This document shows positions 1-5,390 of a DNA stretch of 7,892 nt, piece by piece. The notes beneath the pieces were generated by a model. That model saw only the letters and a list, made by a program, of their open reading frames with translations. It was not told where the DNA came from and made no database searches. The DNA is from SKLM01 sp041687115. Its GTDB lineage: Bacteria; Chloroflexota; Anaerolineae; B4-G1. How positions within the stretch are numbered: the stretch's first letter is position 1; each line of letters begins with the position of its first letter. The stretch is taken from NCBI GenBank assembly GCA_041687115.1, contig JAWLCP010000118.1, positions 1-7,892 of the forward strand. The letters are read 5' to 3'. The position numbers were made by a program, and so were the translations under genes.

Positions 1-82
1 CCCGAGCACCTGCCTCCCGTTCGGGCACCTGGAAGTGCTTGCGCAAACGGGTCATTTCGATCGCTTCTGATGCTGAACCCAC
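1..82 (-). CDS. ABC transporter ATP-binding protein, N-terminal fragment (partial at window edge)
   Basis: Only the first 27 codons lie in the window; the gene runs off the left end. The start is a GTG at 82-80, preceded by a GAGGAG ribosome binding site with about six bases of spacing. A downstream ATG at 55-53 has no comparable site. The peptide begins VGSASEAIEMTRLRKHFQVP. The pattern of an acidic Ile-Glu pair, then LRKHFQVPERE, is how ATPases of some ABC-2 type exporters begin, before the first beta strand and well before Walker A. Walker A itself lies outside the window, so the assignment rests on this short stretch. No clear -35/-10 pair was seen between this start and position 200. It would supply ATP hydrolysis for a membrane exporter if the call is right. 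Confidence 0.45.
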   Translation of the reverse strand, partial: MGSASEAIEMTRLRKHFQVPEREAGAR

Positions 83-199
83 GGTTCACTCCTCGTGGTA
101 CGTCATTCGTGAATCGGCTCGTCGCTGACTTCTGTGGCCGTGAACTCCACTCGACGGTATCGAGCCTGGCGCAACGATGGCTGGCTCGCATCAGCGAAG

Positions 200-388
200 T
201 TAGGCAGGACCCTCCCGTCGAACAGGCACCCACGCATTCTCTGCGTCCCGGAGCACCCCTTCGACCCTGCGCGCACCCAGGTCGATCTCTCTTCCACCGT
301 CAACTAAGGTCTCCTTCATCTCTTCGTGGGACACCCCCATCATCTTGGCGGCCCTACCGACACTGATCTGACCAGCCGTTAGACCATT
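200..388 (-). pseudogene. UPF0175-like small protein, C-terminal remnant
   Basis: An open frame on the minus strand reads AGQISVGRAAKMMGVSHEEM, then KETLVDGG and REIDLGARRVEGVLRDAENA, ending in TAA at 202-200. The pattern G-x-I-S-x-G-x-A-A-x-x-x-G-x-S followed by a short helix resembles the helix-turn-helix-like C-terminal half of UPF0175 proteins, which are often annotated as predicted antitoxins. The expected N-terminal half is missing: upstream codons read HVCQGKSGPHNGLT, carry no start, and resemble nothing I know. The frame stays open further upstream without obvious protein character. I read it as a decayed gene whose 5' half was lost. A divergent intact protein is possible but less likely. 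The family assignment is from memory of the motif. Confidence 0.4.
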
Positions 389-520
389 ATGTGGGCCGCT
401 CTTCCCTTGACAAACATGACCTACGAGGTGACGGGTGACTGAGTGGCCCCGGGCACTGGGGAGGCTGGGCTCGGTGCCTTGGCTGAGTTCAAACCGCCTC
501 TCCAGGGGTTTTCCGATGAC

Positions 521-880
521 TTAGCCCAAGGGCGGGTCGCCGTGCCCAGGCTCCCTACCACTGCCCGCATCGAGCAGAAAGGACTTCACTTGATCCCAGA
601 TGGAGTCCAGGTGAGGGTTGAGATCGTGATTGACGTCGACCCCTATGACACGAACGTCGTCGGGATGATCCGCCGCGTACGCGCTGCTGTGCTCAATCGG
701 CGCCGTGTCGTCCTGCCGACCGTGGATGATGACGGTCGGCGCGGCCGGAGGCACCGGCTCCAGGTAACGCAGCCCGTCCAGATGGAGATCATAGCGGATG
801 CGGAGGAATCTCCCCTCCTCCCAAGACCAAAGCGCCGGCCTTGCGAACGTTCCCTGTCCGCTCCCGACAGCGTCAAGCCC
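521..880 (-). pseudogene. alpha/beta hydrolase, C-terminal remnant
   Basis: The frame is open from a TGA at 883-881 to its stop at 523-521, about 119 codons, with no ATG in its upstream part. The readable protein includes RPALWSWEEG, RYDLHLDGLRYLEPVPP, then APTVIIHGRQDDTAPIEHS and IGVDVNHDLNPHLDSIW. The HGRQDD segment matches the strand and turn carrying the catalytic acid of alpha/beta hydrolases (serine aminopeptidase/esterase type), and NHDLN matches the catalytic His turn. The N-terminal half with the nucleophile elbow G-x-S-x-G is absent, and I could not find it in another frame up to position 1045. A GTG at 754 could start a 77-residue product, but that would be half a fold with no nucleophile. 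Most likely a truncated gene remnant without enzymatic activity. Confidence 0.6.
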
Positions 881-995
881 TCAAACGAGCGCCACGTCCG
901 GCCCACCAGCTCCAGAGCCGCACCTTCGCCAGGTTACTCCCCTTCCGCCAGGCCCTAGCCGGCGACCTTGCCCCCCCACCCCCTTGTGGGAAAGC

Positions 996-1017
996 CCCCA
1001 CACGCAGTGCTGTGGGG
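996..1017. terminator. hairpin downstream of the PEP-utilising enzyme gene (possible terminator)
   Basis: CCCCACA (996-1002) and TGTGGGG (1011-1017) form a perfect 7-bp stem with an 8-base loop. On the minus strand it lies about 28 bases past the stop of the PEP-utilising enzyme gene, where a terminator is expected. The following tract is only GCTTTCCC, so intrinsic termination would be weak. TGTGGG at 985-990 can pair with the same CCCACA (997-1002), giving a competing stem. Confidence 0.35.
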
Positions 1018-1025
1018 AGCACACT

Positions 1026-1112
1026 GTGAGCGGACCGATCTTGCTCATCGCCGACGACGCCGTCCTCCGCCCTCTCCTGCGGGACTGCCTGCCGCTTCAC
1101 CGCGCCTGCTGA
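1026..1112 (+). pseudogene. response-regulator receiver N-terminus, possible remnant
   Basis: A 28-codon plus-strand frame begins at GTG 1026, six bases after a GGGGAG ribosome binding site. It reads VSGPILLIADDAVLRPLLRD and then CLPLHRAC before a stop. The run ILLIADD-x-x-LRPLLRDCL looks like the first beta strand, acidic pocket and first helix of a CheY-type receiver domain, with one residue fewer than usual after the Asp pair. The similarity stops abruptly, with no phospho-acceptor Asp and no further receiver sequence. The frame lies antisense to the unusual Arg-rich tail of the PEP-utilising enzyme, so one of the two readings is fortuitous or the two genes were joined by a rearrangement. 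The match is short and could be chance. Confidence 0.3.
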
Positions 1113-3306
1113 GCGTGACGATACCCAGGTGGCCGTCGACCGTAATCGAGTCCCCTGTATGGATCAGCGACGTGGCATCAGGCACCCCGGTGACACAGGG
1201 TAGCCCGTACTCTCTGGCGATGATTGCGCCGTGAATCAGCATGCCGCCTCGGCGCTCTACAACGCCGGCTGCCAACGGCACCACAAACGTCATATTGGGG
1301 TCAACGGCATCACAAACCAGTACCTCCCCATGCGCAAACGACATCAGATCGCCCTGGGAGACAACCACCCGCGCCTTTCCCTGGGCAACACCAGGGCCGG
1401 CTGGTTGGCCGATGAGCTGGCGCGCCCTGATTGCGAAACCGTCCTGCACTTCCTCCTTCCTGGCCTGAGGCACGAACCTGGGATCACGTAGCATCTCCGC
1501 GACATCTGTCGCACGGAATGCATCAACGCCCTCAATGCCCCGTGCCCTCAGCCGCCTGCGGCCTTCCCCCGCCGCCGCCAGCATCTCGGCCTCGATCCCG
1601 CCCAGGTAGATGTTGTCGTCATCCCGCAGTCGGTAGCTGGCGCGGGCCAGATCGAGCAACTCGGCCGCTCGCCCCCGCTCTTCCCCCACAAACTGATCCA
1701 GAAACTCATCGCGCAAGGCGGATCGAGATCCCCTCCCGCCACCGCTCGTCCTTCGGCGCAACGGGGCCTTCGGCTGGCTAGCCATCTCGAGAAGGATCCT
1801 GATCAGAGCGTCGGGCGCCCGACGGCATCGGCTGCCACCCGCCATCGCGCAGGAGAGATCGCCGAATCGGCTCAAGAACTCGGTCATCCGCTCCTGGAAC
1901 GGGTCACCGAGCTCTCCCCCTCCACCGCGCTCAAGTCGCTGGCGTAGGGCAGCCGCCAGGCGCGCGTCGCCCCGGATCATCGCCGCCATCTGCTCCAGGG
2001 CCTCATTCCTGGCCAGACTCGCCATCTCAGTGCCGGCGAGCAGGTCCATAAAGGCGTACGGATCCTCGGGCCGAAGCGCGTCGTTGTAGACCTGACCGAA
2101 GAGCCGTATGCCGTGCGCAAAAGGGATGAACTCCTCCCAGTAGACATCGACCCACTCATCGTAGATCTCCTGCCGACGGTCGATCTCAGCGGCCAGGTCC
2201 TCATCCGACAGGTGGTGCACAGACTGCGCTGCCAGGACGTCCGCCTCCTCAATCATACCTGGAATCAGCTCACTCTCGATCTTGTCACGCAGGGACTGGA
2301 GATTCTCGAAGCTCCTTCGCAAACTCAGGTACCAGCGTCGTTCGTCATCAGCCTCCCCGCCTGCTGGTGTCGTGATTGGCCGGGACTGCAGGACAACCAA
2401 GCCCGCCTCGCCCCACGTCCATTCGACATCCTGCGGCCCGCCGAAGAGGGCTTCCAGACGTCGCACGTGGTCGAAGACCGTCCTCACGTCCCCGGAGGTC
2501 AACGGAGGTCGGAGCGAGAGCTCCTGCGGCACAGGCTCGAGCCCAACACCTTCATCCCCTGCGACAAGCATCTGCTCTCGCGAGGGGGCGACGTGAGTCA
2601 GCACCTCTCCGCTGGCCCGATCGATGATCCACTGATCTGGCTCCACCGTGCCGTCAACCAGCCCCTGGTTGAGTCCATAGACCGACTCAACCACGGCCTG
2701 CGACGCGTCGTTGGGGCTTCGGCTGAAGGCCACGCCAGAGCGATTTCCCCTCACCAATGCCTGAACCACCACAGCCATCGTGCTCCTGGTAACGTCCAGT
2801 TTCAGATCTTGTCGGTAAAGCAGCGCAGCGTCAGACCACAGGGAGGCCCACACCATCCGAACGTGCTCCAGAATACTCGCCATCCCCACCACATTCACGA
2901 AGGACTCGTGGAGCCCAGCGAAGGAGACCGTCTCCGAATCCTCGCCCGGCGCCGACGAACGGACCACCGCGGGCCTGCGCTCGAAGCGGGGTGCCAGACC
3001 CTCGCGAATGGCTGCAGCCAGATCAGCAGGCATAGATGTCCGCAGGAACAGATTGCGAATGCGGAGCGAAGCATCCCAGAGCTCCTCCCAGCGCATCTCA
3101 TCGAAATCCTTGCGGCTGAGCTCGAGCATGATGCGTTCACGCAGCCCTGTGTCACCGACGTAGGCATCGTAAGCTCGGGTCGAGATGCAGAGCGTCTCCG
3201 GCACGGGAATACCGGCCCGCCCCATCTCAGCCAGGGCGAAGCCCTTCCCACCCACCTCGGGGCGTTGCGCAGCGTCAATGCGATCGAGAGCCAGCACCAG
3301 GCTCAT
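1045..3306 (-). CDS. PEP synthase / rifampicin phosphotransferase-like ATP-grasp phosphotransferase without PEP-binding barrel
   Basis: Cytoplasmic enzyme of 753 residues related to PEP synthase and pyruvate phosphate dikinase. The N-terminal ATP-grasp domain spans about residues 8-315. It shows VGGKG with K21, VVRSS with R116, PGEDS and SFAG, then DVEWT and LQSRPIT at its end. A helical middle domain (about 330-620) contains SYRLRDDDNIYLGG. The C-terminal swivelling domain (about 640-732) contains GGMLIHGAIIAREYGLP, whose H692 should carry the phosphate. The PEP/pyruvate-binding TIM barrel of true PEP synthases is absent, giving the domain order of rifampicin phosphotransferases, which are about 100 residues longer. 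The acceptor substrate is unknown. I chose the start at 3306 because its ATG overlaps the upstream TGA as ATGA; a longer frame to 3387 lies inside the neighbour. The tail after residue 732, ending GGGRRRRR, is atypical and antisense to a possible response-regulator remnant. Confidence 0.85.
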   Translation of the reverse strand: MSLVLALDRIDAAQRPEVGGKGFALAEMGRAGIPVPETLCISTRAYDAYVGDTGLRERIMLELSRKDFDEMRWEELWDASLRIRNLFLRTSMPADLAAAIREGLAPRFERRPAVVRSSAPGEDSETVSFAGLHESFVNVVGMASILEHVRMVWASLWSDAALLYRQDLKLDVTRSTMAVVVQALVRGNRSGVAFSRSPNDASQAVVESVYGLNQGLVDGTVEPDQWIIDRASGEVLTHVAPSREQMLVAGDEGVGLEPVPQELSLRPPLTSGDVRTVFDHVRRLEALFGGPQDVEWTWGEAGLVVLQSRPITTPAGGEADDERRWYLSLRRSFENLQSLRDKIESELIPGMIEEADVLAAQSVHHLSDEDLAAEIDRRQEIYDEWVDVYWEEFIPFAHGIRLFGQVYNDALRPEDPYAFMDLLAGTEMASLARNEALEQMAAMIRGDARLAAALRQRLERGGGGELGDPFQERMTEFLSRFGDLSCAMAGGSRCRRAPDALIRILLEMASQPKAPLRRRTSGGGRGSRSALRDEFLDQFVGEERGRAAELLDLARASYRLRDDDNIYLGGIEAEMLAAAGEGRRRLRARGIEGVDAFRATDVAEMLRDPRFVPQARKEEVQDGFAIRARQLIGQPAGPGVAQGKARVVVSQGDLMSFAHGEVLVCDAVDPNMTFVVPLAAGVVERRGGMLIHGAIIAREYGLPCVTGVPDATSLIHTGDSITVDGHLGIVTLSRRGEAAGSPAGEGGGRRRRR

Positions 3307-3758
3307 CGTCGCACGTGCAGCTCGGTCACCTGCTGGAACCGGCGGACCAGGTAGTAGCTCCTCACCTCCACCCGGAAAAGGGCACACGACGGAGACTGGG
3401 CAAAATCCTCCAGATGGGGATGTTTGGCCAGAAAGACCCGGAGTAGCTGATCCCGCTCCGCGCCGGACACTTCTTCTGCATCGCCGAGGACCGTCGCTGC
3501 AACAGCGTCGTGGATGTCCGCTACTGCGTGAGATCGGCTGTCGATCAGGAGAGCCACTCGCGGATCCTCGCGTAGATTCGCAAACTTCCGCGTGGCACGC
3601 CCCGTTACCAGGAGAATAGTCTTCAAGTCCTCGGTGACTGCGAAGGCCATCAAGTTGGCATACGGGTGCCCATCCTCCTCACGGGTCGCCAGGACAGCCA
3701 GCCGTTGGCTGGTCAAGAGCTCTAGCAGGACCCCTCGGGTAATCTGTGCATCACTCAT
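3303..3758 (-). CDS. pyridoxamine 5'-phosphate oxidase-like flavin split-barrel protein
   Basis: A 151-residue protein with the PNPOx-like split-barrel pattern: LTSQRLAVLATREEDGHPYA in the first strands, then LMAFAVTED, LLVTGRATRKFANLREDPRV and ALLIDSRS. The RxxRKFxNLxxDPRVxLLID arrangement is typical of FMN-, F420- or haem-binding members. A C-terminal stretch, FRVEVRSYYLVRRFQQVTEL, matches the last strands of this class. The ligand cannot be told from sequence alone. The start at 3758 follows GAGG four bases upstream; an in-frame ATG at 3806 would add 16 unconserved residues with a poor binding site. The stop overlaps the start of the PEP-utilising enzyme gene by four bases, so the two are probably translationally coupled and transcribed from the promoter at 3843-3871. 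Acting as a redox or cofactor partner of that enzyme is inference. Confidence 0.8.
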   Translation of the reverse strand: MSDAQITRGVLLELLTSQRLAVLATREEDGHPYANLMAFAVTEDLKTILLVTGRATRKFANLREDPRVALLIDSRSHAVADIHDAVAATVLGDAEEVSGAERDQLLRVFLAKHPHLEDFAQSPSCALFRVEVRSYYLVRRFQQVTELHVRR

Positions 3759-3842
3759 ATTGCCTCGCTTCGTGCCTGAAACTCCGCCAGTCAAGCCGGC
3801 GACCATATCCGGGCAGCTTATCCCTTCTCGGAGCGTCAGCCG

Positions 3843-3871
3843 ATTCTAGCAGGTGAGGGACACGGGGTCAA
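3843..3871 (-). promoter_or_regulatory. sigma-70-type promoter of the flavin protein / PEP-utilising enzyme operon
   Basis: Reading the minus strand, TTGACC (3871-3866) and TAGAAT (3848-3843) are separated by exactly 17 bases; each hexamer matches the consensus at five of six positions. Transcription would begin near 3836, leaving a leader of about 78 bases before the ATG at 3758. Confidence 0.6.
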
Positions 3872-3877
3872 ACCGTC

Positions 3878-4009
3878 TCATATGGGCCCGCCGCAGCAGA
3901 CGCCTGGCGCCTCAGCAGAGGCTTTGATAGACATCGCGGCCTGCCCGTCTTTCGCGATCTGGAAATGGGTGGGAGCGGTGCAACTGCCATCCGAATCCCC
4001 TCGACCCAG
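3878..4009 (-). other. unassigned 43-codon open stretch, possible gene remnant
   Basis: Between the dehydrogenase stop and the promoter at 3843-3871, one minus-strand frame is open from just after a TAG (4012-4010) to a TGA at 3880-3878. It reads SDGSCTAPTHFQIAKDGQAA then MSIKASAEAPGVCCGGPI. The only ATG is at the MSIK position and has no convincing ribosome binding site. The Cys-Cys-Gly-Gly-Pro ending looks protein-like, but I recognise no family. It may be the tail of a lost gene or chance. Confidence 0.15.
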
Positions 4010-4019
4010 CTACAATCCA

Positions 4020-4036
4020 ATGGATCTGGGATCCAT
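4020..4036. terminator. hairpin just after the dehydrogenase gene
   Basis: ATGGATC (4020-4026), loop TGG, GATCCAT (4030-4036) is a perfect 7-bp inverted repeat abutting the stop codon (4038-4036) of the dehydrogenase gene. On the transcript strand it is followed by TGGATTGTAG, not a real U-tract. It may therefore only stabilise the 3' end or act with another termination mechanism. Confidence 0.35.
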
Positions 4037-4668
4037 CAGAGGTTCAACACGCCGCTGTGCCCGTCCTGGTTGGCCTGCAGCACCGCTTCGGCCAGCATCT
4101 CGGGGCTCATAGCCCCGTGCGGTACGCTGAAGGGGACCTTCTCCCACAGCGGTGTTTCCACAGCCTTCGGTCGCACCAGGGTCACGCGCCTTCGCCTCTG
4201 CTCCTTGCGGAGTACCTCCGCAAAGGCTTCCAGACCGGCCTTGGCCGAGGCGTAGGCCGCCAAGCCAGGCAGGCGAAGCCGCTCGCTGACGGCGCCGAGG
4301 AAGACCATGTGAGCGTCCGGCGTCAGAAGGGGCAGGCTGTAATGGACTGCCTGGTAGGCGCCGGTCAGATTCGCTGCCAGGATCCGCCCCCAGTCCTCTG
4401 GCGACATCTCCTCCGTCTTCAGCGAGGTGATGTCTCCGATAGCGTAGATCCAGAGGTCCACCGTCTCGACGAGCTCTTCGGCGCGGGCCACGGCCTGCCG
4501 GACGCTGTGCGGATCTGATACGTCGGCCTCGACCACCTCTGAGGTGAGGTAGGTCACGGCACCCGGATCCCGAGCCACGCTCAGGACCCGCCATCCTTCG
4601 TCGACCAAGCGCTTCACCAAGGCAGTGCCGATACCGCCACTCGCCCCCCACACCATTGCCGTCTTCAT
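4036..4668 (-). CDS. short-chain dehydrogenase/reductase (SDR) with atypical active site
   Basis: A 210-residue NAD(P)-dependent oxidoreductase of the classical SDR fold. Visible landmarks are VWGASGGIG (residues 6-14, dinucleotide binding), VEADVSD around residue 49, IYAIGD (74-79) in place of the usual NNAG, ILAANLTGAY with N100, and AAYASAKAG with Y139 and K143. The residue 13 before Tyr, normally the catalytic Ser, aligns without gaps to A126 (VFLGAVSERLRLPGLAAY); S128 is two residues off. The protein is short for the family (about 250) and ends GHSGVLNL soon after the substrate region. The start at 4668 has AAAGGAG seven to eight bases upstream. It may be cotranscribed with the upstream DUF3243 gene, though a long hairpin lies between them. 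The substrate is unknown. Confidence 0.85.
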   Translation of the reverse strand: MKTAMVWGASGGIGTALVKRLVDEGWRVLSVARDPGAVTYLTSEVVEADVSDPHSVRQAVARAEELVETVDLWIYAIGDITSLKTEEMSPEDWGRILAANLTGAYQAVHYSLPLLTPDAHMVFLGAVSERLRLPGLAAYASAKAGLEAFAEVLRKEQRRRRVTLVRPKAVETPLWEKVPFSVPHGAMSPEMLAEAVLQANQDGHSGVLNL

Positions 4669-4697
4669 TGGCGCACTCCTTTCGCCTTAATCAACAC

Positions 4698-4739
4698 ATA
4701 GCGCGCCCCGCTGGGAAAAGAACCCGCGAAACGCGCTAT
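4698..4739. terminator. long interrupted hairpin between the DUF3243 and dehydrogenase genes
   Basis: ATAGCGCG (4698-4705) and CGCGCTAT (4732-4739) are perfect 8-bp arms. Inside, a CCC/AAA internal loop leads to a second stem, CGC-T-GGG against CCCGCG, closed by the loop AAAAGAA. It lies after the DUF3243 stop (4765) and about 30 bases before the dehydrogenase start. No T-run follows on either strand. It could be a terminator lacking a U-tract, a processing signal, or a leader element of the dehydrogenase mRNA. Confidence 0.4.
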
Positions 4740-4764
4740 TGACAACCGACTGCCTCTAGGCCGC

Positions 4765-5043
4765 CTACTCGGACATCTTCACCATGAGCCCGGCGATCAT
4801 CCTCCGCTCCTCAGGCGTCGCCACCCTCCACATCTCCTTGAGCAGCTCCTCCTCCGGCGTCGCTGGGCAGACTTTCTCCGCGAGGAAGTCGCCGATCTGG
4901 GTGGCCAGCGATTCGATCTCCTCTTCGGACATACCCACCCGCTTGCCCACGCTGACCGCGCGACGGAGGTTCTTCCGCCATTCAGCCCAATCTCCCACGT
5001 ATTCCATCATACTGATACACTGCAACTTCTTGTCCACGTCCAT
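4765..5043 (-). CDS. DUF3243 family small protein (YmfJ-like)
   Basis: A 92-residue soluble, mostly helical acidic/basic protein. The pattern W19-x2-W22 (GDWAEWRKNL), VGMSEEEIESLATQIGDFLA (36-55), PEEELLKEMWRVATPEE (63-79) and IAGLMVKM (83-90) matches the DUF3243 family, exemplified by YmfJ of Bacillus subtilis, which is of similar length. No biochemical role is established that I know of. There are two Cys (C9, C59) but no metal motif. The start at 5043 follows an AGGGGG site about five bases upstream. A near-consensus promoter at 5086-5114 gives it its own transcript, which may continue into the dehydrogenase gene. The reverse strand is also open over this stretch, but only as a shadow. Confidence 0.85.
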   Translation of the reverse strand: MDVDKKLQCISMMEYVGDWAEWRKNLRRAVSVGKRVGMSEEEIESLATQIGDFLAEKVCPATPEEELLKEMWRVATPEERRMIAGLMVKMSE

Positions 5044-5085
5044 GTCATCCCCCTATCACTGAGTTGAGCATCCTGTATCTACTAC

Positions 5086-5114
5086 ATACTACCATATTGT
5101 CCATCCTTTGTCAA
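5086..5114 (-). promoter_or_regulatory. sigma-70-type promoter of the DUF3243 gene
   Basis: On the minus strand, TTGACA (5114-5109, perfect) is followed after 17 bases by TAGTAT (5091-5086, four of six). The surrounding DNA is AT-rich compared with the rest of the window. Transcription would start near 5079, leaving a leader of about 36 bases before the ATG at 5043. Confidence 0.6.
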
Positions 5115-5371
5115 GCTTTAGTTATCATTGCATCGTCCGACCCACTCCCACCACCGATGTCCACGGATCCCGTCCACCCATTCGGCGCCATGCCGTCCAC
5201 GGTGCGACAGCCCTGCTGTCGCAAGCGGGCCAGGATCGCCCAGTGGCCATCGCTGTCCTCGCTCGCGATCTGTGGGAAGCGGTGGATCCAGAACTCGCCA
5301 ACGGTACAGTACGTCCGGCCCTGCCCACAACCAAGATTGCACACCCCCTGGGCGGATGATATAATGCGCAC
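5111..5371 (-). other. unrecognised Cys-containing 86-codon frame, possible small gene or remnant
   Basis: This minus-strand frame fills the gap between the DUF3243 promoter and the sigma factor promoter. It reads GVCNLGCGQGRTYCTVGEFW, then IHRFPQIASEDSDGHWAILA and RLRQQGCRTVDGMAPNGW, ending in TGA at 5113-5111. Residue composition is protein-like and third codon positions are GC-rich; the opposite frame over the same bases is rich in Pro, Arg, Trp and Cys, as antisense frames often are. Four Cys (CNLGC, TYC and QGC) could bind metal. I recognise no family. The only start near the 5' end is a GTG at 5371 without a binding site. Its promoter would have to lie inside the sigma factor gene. A truncated gene remnant seems more likely than an active gene. 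Confidence 0.25.
5337..5365 (+). promoter_or_regulatory. promoter of the sigma factor gene
   Basis: TTGCAC (5337-5342) and a perfect TATAAT (5360-5365) are separated by 17 bases. The start of transcription would be near 5372, about 20 bases before the ATG at 5391. This is a housekeeping-type promoter. I saw no GGAAC-type -35 element of the kind many ECF sigma factors use for autoregulation. Confidence 0.6.
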
Positions 5372-5390
5372 CGCGACGGAGGACGACTCG

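Noticed and set aside
443..958. A 171-codon plus-strand frame
   Set aside because: It is antisense to the alpha/beta hydrolase remnant, Pro/Arg-rich and without recognisable motifs.
2113..3354. A 413-codon open frame on the plus strand
   Set aside because: It lies wholly antisense to the PEP-utilising enzyme and flavin protein genes, whose frames contain clear family motifs; the plus-strand product resembles nothing and is a high-GC shadow.
4010..4651. A 213-codon minus-strand frame overlapping the dehydrogenase
   Set aside because: It is in another frame of the same strand, very rich in Gly and Arg, while the other frame holds all SDR motifs and a strong ribosome binding site.
4739..4761. 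TTGACA on the plus strand (4739-4744) as a -35 box, and TTGTCA on the minus strand as a promoter for the dehydrogenase gene
   Set aside because: Neither has a -10-like hexamer at 16-18 bases, and the plus-strand one would point at no gene.
5064..5390. An N-terminal extension of the sigma factor of 109 residues
   Set aside because: The extension has no sigma-like sequence, contains the TATAAT promoter, and the ATG at 5391 has a good GGAGG site.
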